This document shows, piece after piece, positions 59,472 to 64,000 of a stretch of DNA of 64,000 bases; the first letter of the stretch is position 1, and each line of letters opens with the position of its first letter. Location of the stretch: the NCBI GenBank assembly GCA_013288005.1, contig JABDCS010000005.1, positions 1-64,000 on the forward strand. The letters are read 5' to 3'. The notes under the pieces are model-generated. The model was not told the origin of the DNA. It searched no databases and saw only the letters and a list, made by a program, of their open reading frames with translations. Source of the DNA: Chlamydiota bacterium (GTDB lineage Bacteria > Chlamydiota > Chlamydiia > Chlamydiales > Rhabdochlamydiaceae). A program made the translations under genes and the position numbers.

Positions 59472-60635
59472 CTATTCCTTGATTCCATAAAAAATTTTGG
59501 CGTTTTGGACAACACGCTGGAATTGCTCTAGATGAGGTGTAGTTACATCTGCATTTTCAATGTAACTTCCTCCTATTACGCCGATATCATTCGAGTGTGT
59601 ACCCGGTAGGCGCTTCGGAAATATGTAAAAGGCATCTAAACAATCTAGGCCCGTAGAGGTTTGGCTTTTACCCATATAGAGTTCGACCATATAGGTTATA
59701 TCTGCTGGATTTTGATCTTTGAGCAAGATCAAATGGCCTTGAACCGAGATCATATTGCTATCTTTAGCTAATGTCATAGACCCCAGCCCACAGCAGTTCA
59801 AAACCACACCGTCGTCAATCTCAGCAAAAGACTCTATTTGTCTCGGAATAAAAGCCACACCTGCCTTTTCTAAAACAGCTCGGAGGTCTTGCATCAATGT
59901 AATGACATCCATAAAGATACAGTCATCATAAGCATACATTTTTCGCATGGTCCCATTTTGGAAGTCTAATATCACTTCTTTAGAAGGTTGCATGGCTCCT
60001 GCTGCGACATAAGGCTCAAGTCCAAAATCCTCCAAGTTCTCGAAATAATCTGTGATGAGAGTCGCTCCCCTCTTTAAATACTTATGTTTGCCCTCAATAA
60101 TCTTTTTATAGCAGTTATAGGAATCAACACCGATCTGATCCATTAAGGGTTGTAAAGAAGGGTCGTTACCCATGTAAACAGGAGCAAATTGACCACCTGC
60201 CTTGTGGGAGGTTAAATTGTCAAAGGAGGCCGCAACAATTTTGACGTTTTTATACCCATGATCAATTAGCTCTAAAGCACTCATTAAGCCCATAACCCCA
60301 GCACCAATAATCGTAATGGGCTCTTCTTTTGTCATGTTTTTAGCGGCCATTTTTTCTTCTACTAAACCGACAACATATTTGGCCGAGCCAGGGCCTAGAG
60401 TCCATCCACTCCCACTGTGACCGTAGACATGTCCCAGGATTTTTCCTTCGCTCTCTTCAACTTCAAGCCGGGGGCCTCCCTTCCGCAAAGGACGATGGCA
60501 AAGGACATTTTCACCTAGATACGCAGATTCTAATCTGGGTGGAGTAATTTTCCTGATCTCAGGGGAAGCGGATAGTAGGGTAGATATACTTAATGAAAGA
60601 AAAATCGATAGGATAAATCGTCGTTTCAGTTGCAT
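59472..60635 (-). CDS. Exported D-amino-acid-oxidase-like flavoprotein, circularly permuted
   Basis: 387 residues from MQLKRRFILSIFLSLS, with AAGGA upstream and a signal peptide ending near LSAS. The C-terminal hallmark of DAO-type oxidases comes first: RPLRKGGPRLE (48-58) and HVYGHSGSGWTL (69-80). Only after it comes the Rossmann FAD site IIGAGVMGLMSALEL (109-123) and the AGGQFAPVY block. The protein ends with FYIFPKR and IGVIGGSYIENADV, which in normal DAO lie just before RPxRxGxRLE. So sequence order is permuted at the domain ends. Likely oxidises an amino acid in the periplasm, but the substrate is unknown. Confidence 0.85.
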   Translation of the reverse strand: MQLKRRFILSIFLSLSISTLLSASPEIRKITPPRLESAYLGENVLCHRPLRKGGPRLEVEESEGKILGHVYGHSGSGWTLGPGSAKYVVGLVEEKMAAKNMTKEEPITIIGAGVMGLMSALELIDHGYKNVKIVAASFDNLTSHKAGGQFAPVYMGNDPSLQPLMDQIGVDSYNCYKKIIEGKHKYLKRGATLITDYFENLEDFGLEPYVAAGAMQPSKEVILDFQNGTMRKMYAYDDCIFMDVITLMQDLRAVLEKAGVAFIPRQIESFAEIDDGVVLNCCGLGSMTLAKDSNMISVQGHLILLKDQNPADITYMVELYMGKSQTSTGLDCLDAFYIFPKRLPGTHSNDIGVIGGSYIENADVTTPHLEQFQRVVQNAKIFYGIKE

Positions 60636-60741
60636 AGGAGTCCTTTTTGAATAAATCGAAAGTGTCGAAATTGACGTAGATATTTTTACATTTGAGAATA
60701 AGATCTGCAACTTGTTTTCGATTAAGGAATTAGGATGAAAA

Positions 60742-61656
60742 TTAAGGCCCTTGAGAAGATGAAGCGAGAACGCTGGAAAGTATCTCTACACAAAGTTTAG
60801 CTGTTTGCTTGTGATGGTTGCGTATAGGGTTATATTCTACTAACTCGAAGACTTTAAATTGCTTATTTTTGGAAAGAGGGGCAAGCGCGCAAATGAGATC
60901 CTTCGCATGGATACCTCCTTTTTCCCGGCTTCCTACTCCAGGGGCCTCTTCTGGACAAATCACATCGAGATCTAAACTTACACCAAATATTTTTGCCTTC
61001 CTGGTTACGTACGAAATGGCTTCTTTAAACACCTCCTCAATTCCTCTTTTTTCAACCTCGTCAGCAAAGTAGATACGGACGTTTAATCTTTTTAACAGAT
61101 CCAATTCCCCCTCCTCAAACGACCGAGCGCCAACGAGACAAAGATTTTCAGGCAAAAGAATAGGATCACTTTGTTTCAGCTGGGACATAGCAACATCCCC
61201 AAAGCCCATAAGACCTGCAAGTGGCATTCCATGCCACGCACCAGAGGGAGATGTTTGGGAAGTATGGGCATCCATGTGTGCGTCGACCCAAATAAGTCCC
61301 ATAGGAAGTTCTGGCTTCTTCTTAAAAAACTGATAGGCTCCATTCCATGTTCCCACAGCTATAGAATGATCTCCCCCTAAAACTATGGGAAATCCACCTT
61401 CTTCTAAAACCTTTTCCACCTCATCAGCGAGATGAAGATTGAACTTGTGAATGAGGGTAAGCACATCGGATAAAGGGATGAAGGTCTCTTTTGCTCTTTT
61501 TTCGGGATAGAGCATCTGGATATCACCAACAGGAAATTTTCTGTTTCTTAGCTCTTCGATCACCTTCTCTTCGCGCAGAATTTCAGGACCTTGTTCGCAT
61601 TCCCGAATCTGGGCCCCCCAACCACTGGCTGCTCCAATAAAAGAGTAATGGCTCAT
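60742..61656 (-). CDS. Arginase
   Basis: 304 residues. Bimetallic site motifs are GGDHSIAVGTWNG, WVDAHMDAHT and SLDLDVICPEEAPGVGSREKGG, where the second Asp motif is DLDxxC rather than DVDGLDP. The late VEYNPIRNHHKQTA matches the family end. Hydrolyses arginine to ornithine and urea. It is divergent from the ornithine cyclodeaminase gene, together forming an arginine-to-proline route. The altered motif is still compatible with Mn2+ binding. Agmatinase is an alternative. Confidence 0.88.
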   Translation of the reverse strand: MSHYSFIGAASGWGAQIRECEQGPEILREEKVIEELRNRKFPVGDIQMLYPEKRAKETFIPLSDVLTLIHKFNLHLADEVEKVLEEGGFPIVLGGDHSIAVGTWNGAYQFFKKKPELPMGLIWVDAHMDAHTSQTSPSGAWHGMPLAGLMGFGDVAMSQLKQSDPILLPENLCLVGARSFEEGELDLLKRLNVRIYFADEVEKRGIEEVFKEAISYVTRKAKIFGVSLDLDVICPEEAPGVGSREKGGIHAKDLICALAPLSKNKQFKVFELVEYNPIRNHHKQTAKLCVEILSSVLASSSQGP

Positions 61657-61815
61657 TTTTTACCGTTATTTCAATCTAAAACTTTCCATATCTCAACCCC
61701 TTATTATTTTTAAATAAACATTACAATTTTATTGAATTTTCTAATTTTACATATATTGAATTGCAAAAATACATTTTCATAATTAAAAGACAATTATGAT
61801 TCAAAAGAGTGTATT

Positions 61816-62853
61816 ATGACTAAAATCATTACAATTCCCGATGTGGAGAAACTGATTGCTCAACACGGCATGCAAACTTTTTTCCGCGATCTGATTGGAT
61901 ACCTCAGAGAAGATTTTTTATACTGGGATAAATTCCATAAAATTCCCCGTATTGCGGCCCATGTGCCCAATGGGATTATTGAACTTATGCCGATTTGGGA
62001 TGATCGTTTTTTTAGTTACAAATACGTCAATGGCCATCCTAACAATACTGAGTCGGGTCACCTAACTGTCGTAGCATTGGGTTGCTTAGCGGATATTGCA
62101 ACAGGATACCCCTTTCTTCTCAGTGAAATGACTCTACTAACAGCGATTCGCACAGCGGCAACTTCCGCATTAGCGAGCGATTTATTAGCTCGCAGAGATG
62201 CAACGACAATGACAATTATAGGGTTGGGATCACAAAGCGAATTTCAGGTCTTAGCCCACCTTGCTGTCCGCCCCATTGATACTATTCGGTATTTTGACCT
62301 CGATCCCCATGCCATGGAACGATTTCGAAATAATATGAAAGAGTGCGGATTACAATTAATTGAGTGCCGCACTGCAGAAGAAGCTGTTAAAGGTGGAGAG
62401 ATTATTACCACAGCAACAGCTGCAGTAGGCCATCAAGAGGTCGTTAAGGATGCGTGGGTACTACCGGGTATGCATATTAATGGAATCGGCGGGGATTCAC
62501 CTGGTAAAACCGAATTATCTCTTGCTACATTGAAAAGAGCTCGAATATTTATTGAGTTTCTTCCCCAAACGCAAATGGAAGGTGAAATTCAACGATTGAC
62601 GCCTGAAGAACGATCTCAGCACATAGGTGGCGAGCTATGGGAATTGATTAGCAATCGAAAAAAAGGACGCCAATCTGAAGAAGAGATCACTTTGTATGAT
62701 TCTGTAGGGTTTGCTTTAGAAGACTATTCAACCTTACGTTTGGTGCATGACCTCACGAAAAAGTACAATTTAGGAAATGATTTTCCGATAATACCCAAAT
62801 TGTCGGATCCAAAAAATTTAATCAGCTTATTAAAAAACCATCATCTCAATTAG
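61816..62853 (+). CDS. Ornithine cyclodeaminase family protein
   Basis: 345 residues. Family features: YKYVNGHPNNTESGHLTVVALG, GYPFLLSEMTLLTAIRTAATSALAS and a Rossmann NAD site MTIIGLGSQSEFQVLAHL with the acidic residue in IRYFDLD, and GMHINGIGGDSPGKTEL. Converts ornithine to proline and ammonia. The OCD/mu-crystallin family also includes other amino-acid dehydrogenases, but the arginase neighbour supports ornithine. Confidence 0.93.
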   Translation: MTKIITIPDVEKLIAQHGMQTFFRDLIGYLREDFLYWDKFHKIPRIAAHVPNGIIELMPIWDDRFFSYKYVNGHPNNTESGHLTVVALGCLADIATGYPFLLSEMTLLTAIRTAATSALASDLLARRDATTMTIIGLGSQSEFQVLAHLAVRPIDTIRYFDLDPHAMERFRNNMKECGLQLIECRTAEEAVKGGEIITTATAAVGHQEVVKDAWVLPGMHINGIGGDSPGKTELSLATLKRARIFIEFLPQTQMEGEIQRLTPEERSQHIGGELWELISNRKKGRQSEEEITLYDSVGFALEDYSTLRLVHDLTKKYNLGNDFPIIPKLSDPKNLISLLKNHHLN

Positions 62854-62868
62854 ATAATCCTTAAATAT

Positions 62869-63021
62869 ATGATTCGAAAACTTGTTAGTGGAAAATACAG
62901 AATCTATTCTCGTACAAAAAATGCGAAGACGGGAAAACGCAAAAATTTAGGTACTTTCGACTCATTAGATGCTGCTTTACAGCATGAGCGTGAAATCCAA
63001 TTTTTTAAGCACCATGGATAA
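62869..63021 (+). CDS. Small conserved-type protein, 50 residues
   Basis: MIRKLVSGKYRIYSRTKNAK is followed by TGKRKNLGTFDSLDAALQHE and REIQFFKHHG. This matches a compact family found in several bacterial phyla (pattern KGxYRLYSRKxxxKTGKRxNLGTFxxxxxAxxHEREVQxFK) with unknown function. It begins 15 bases after the cyclodeaminase stop on the same strand, so may be co-transcribed. No signal peptide. Its basic, aromatic composition would suit nucleic-acid binding. Confidence 0.78.
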   Translation: MIRKLVSGKYRIYSRTKNAKTGKRKNLGTFDSLDAALQHEREIQFFKHHG

Positions 63022-63215
63022 TCTGTACAATTACCATGTGATGGTTAGAAAAGAGAGACTCATCGGAGAGGGTTTTGGAGAATATCTTGGGTTGAAATCG
63101 CGAGTTTTTCTAACATACAAAAAATAAAGAAATCGATTTGCAAAACATGCAGAATGCTAGACTAAATACCCCTCTTAGAGTTAGCCCCCTTAGAAAATTA
63201 ATTTAGTAATTGAAT

Positions 63216-64000
63216 ATGCAACCTTCACTTTCTTTGCATTACCAAGCGCGAGTTCCATCGCCTATTCGTTTAACGCAAATTGAATTTTTAAAGCGAAAAG
63301 ACCATGTTGTTGCTATCAATACGGCCATAGGCAATGTTTCGCTGCCGATGCACCCCGCCATGATCAAACGCATGTTTTCATTGGGCGCTCATGATAGCCC
63401 CTTTAGAGAAGGCATTGTAAAATACTCCACTTCCGTAGGGGAAGTAGAAACTAATCAAACTTTTTTGCATCTACTGGCTAGTAGCGGATTTCCAACTGAA
63501 GGCTTGTTAAGTCAAATTACGGACGGTGGTAGTCAAGCTATGGAGTTGGTCGTACTTGGTGTATGTGGAACTATGGAGGCAACTCCTCGTCCCCTCCTTG
63601 TACTCGATCCTACATATTCTAATTATGGATCGATGGGACAGCGAACAGGCCGATCGCTGGTAGCTGTAACGCGACATTTAGCAGAAGATGGCAAATTCAA
63701 CTTACCAGAGTTGTCTGCTATCGAAAAAACCATCCAAGAAAATAATCCTTCCGCTCTACTCGTCATCCCCTATGACAATCCGACCGGGCAATTTTTTCCT
63801 CAGCCTATCTTGAATGCGCTTGGCAAACTCTGTGTAAAATATAACCTTTGGATGGTCAGTGATGAAGCTTACCGCGAAGTCTTTTACACAGGGGATTCTG
63901 TAAGTAGTATTTGGGGCATATCAGAAGACGAGGTTCGAGGTATCCGCGGGCGTCGCATCAGTATTGAATCTGCCTCGAAAATATGGAACGCATGCGGATT
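63216..64000 (+). CDS. PLP-dependent class I/II aminotransferase (3' partial)
   Basis: Starts MQPSLSLHYQARVPSPIRL and runs off the right edge after 261 codons. Fold type I features are GNVSLPMHPAM, DGGSQAMELVV, LDPTYSNYGSMG, the IPYDNPTGQFF motif and VSDEAYREVFYTG, and at the edge the PLP-lysine motif ESASKIWNACG. Aspartate/aromatic-type aminotransferase fold. Its amino donor and acceptor are not evident, but the preceding arginine-proline genes make an amino-acid catabolic role plausible. Confidence 0.88.
   Translation, partial: MQPSLSLHYQARVPSPIRLTQIEFLKRKDHVVAINTAIGNVSLPMHPAMIKRMFSLGAHDSPFREGIVKYSTSVGEVETNQTFLHLLASSGFPTEGLLSQITDGGSQAMELVVLGVCGTMEATPRPLLVLDPTYSNYGSMGQRTGRSLVAVTRHLAEDGKFNLPELSAIEKTIQENNPSALLVIPYDNPTGQFFPQPILNALGKLCVKYNLWMVSDEAYREVFYTGDSVSSIWGISEDEVRGIRGRRISIESASKIWNACG

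Overview
The window looks like chromosomal DNA of an environmental chlamydia, that is a member of the Chlamydiae outside the family Chlamydiaceae. The evidence is: a 16S-23S-5S rRNA operon with no tRNA in the spacer, an ATP/ADP translocase, a lysine-rich histone-like protein carrying a SWIB domain, a small cysteine-rich exported protein, several eukaryote-like or inclusion-membrane-like proteins, and a citrate synthase plus malate dehydrogenase pair (classical Chlamydia lack citrate synthase). No mobile element, CRISPR array or tRNA gene was recognised. The genus cannot be named from reading alone.

Layout. 1-5.9 kb: the end of a TraB/ChaN-like protein, ribosomal proteins S9 and L13, the tRNA-modifying enzyme MiaB, and two paralogous unknown proteins with internal repeats. 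6-24.5 kb: an F-box-like protein with a hydrophobic hairpin, ligA-glgB, a cysteine-rich exported protein, strong intergenic hairpins, a MarC transporter, then a tight block radC-hflX-metallohydrolase-FAD enzyme, then gltA and mdh. This is followed by a 946-residue protein with a phosphoinositide-phosphatase-type CKSxxDRT motif and a second F-box/hairpin protein. 24.6-30 kb: the rRNA operon on the minus strand, whose flanks contain long inverted repeats that should pair as pre-23S and pre-16S processing stems. 30-42 kb: a repeat-rich low-complexity protein, a kdpABC operon whose KdpB is a shortened pseudo-ATPase, a PagL-like lipid A deacylase, the ATP/ADP translocase, a 930-residue coiled-coil protein, and a probable Kdo 3-hydroxylase. 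42-64 kb: metabolic and stress genes, including a NADAR protein, a cation/proton antiporter, enolase, an MFS carrier, a minimal Ku + ligase end-joining pair, carbonic anhydrase, a fatty acid desaturase, a DEAD-box helicase, SWIB/histone-like protein, an exported aldo/keto reductase lacking its catalytic tyrosine, an exported D-amino-acid-oxidase-like protein whose motif order is circularly permuted, arginase next to ornithine cyclodeaminase, and the start of an aminotransferase.

Themes. (1) Host interaction: at least seven candidate effectors or inclusion proteins (3390, 4677, 6091, 20561, 23571, 30212, 37395), recognised by eukaryote-like motifs, hydrophobic hairpins, coiled coils or low complexity; secretion is inferred only. 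(2) Envelope: PagL-like and KdoO-like lipid A/Kdo modifiers, a fatty acid desaturase and a cysteine-rich protein suggest remodelling of LPS, membrane and disulfide-linked envelope. (3) Metabolism: citrate synthase, malate dehydrogenase and enolase, plus an arginine-to-proline route, indicate wider metabolism than in Chlamydiaceae. (4) Unusual protein architecture: the degenerate KdpB, the permuted oxidase and the tyrosine-less aldo/keto reductase are the most surprising items.
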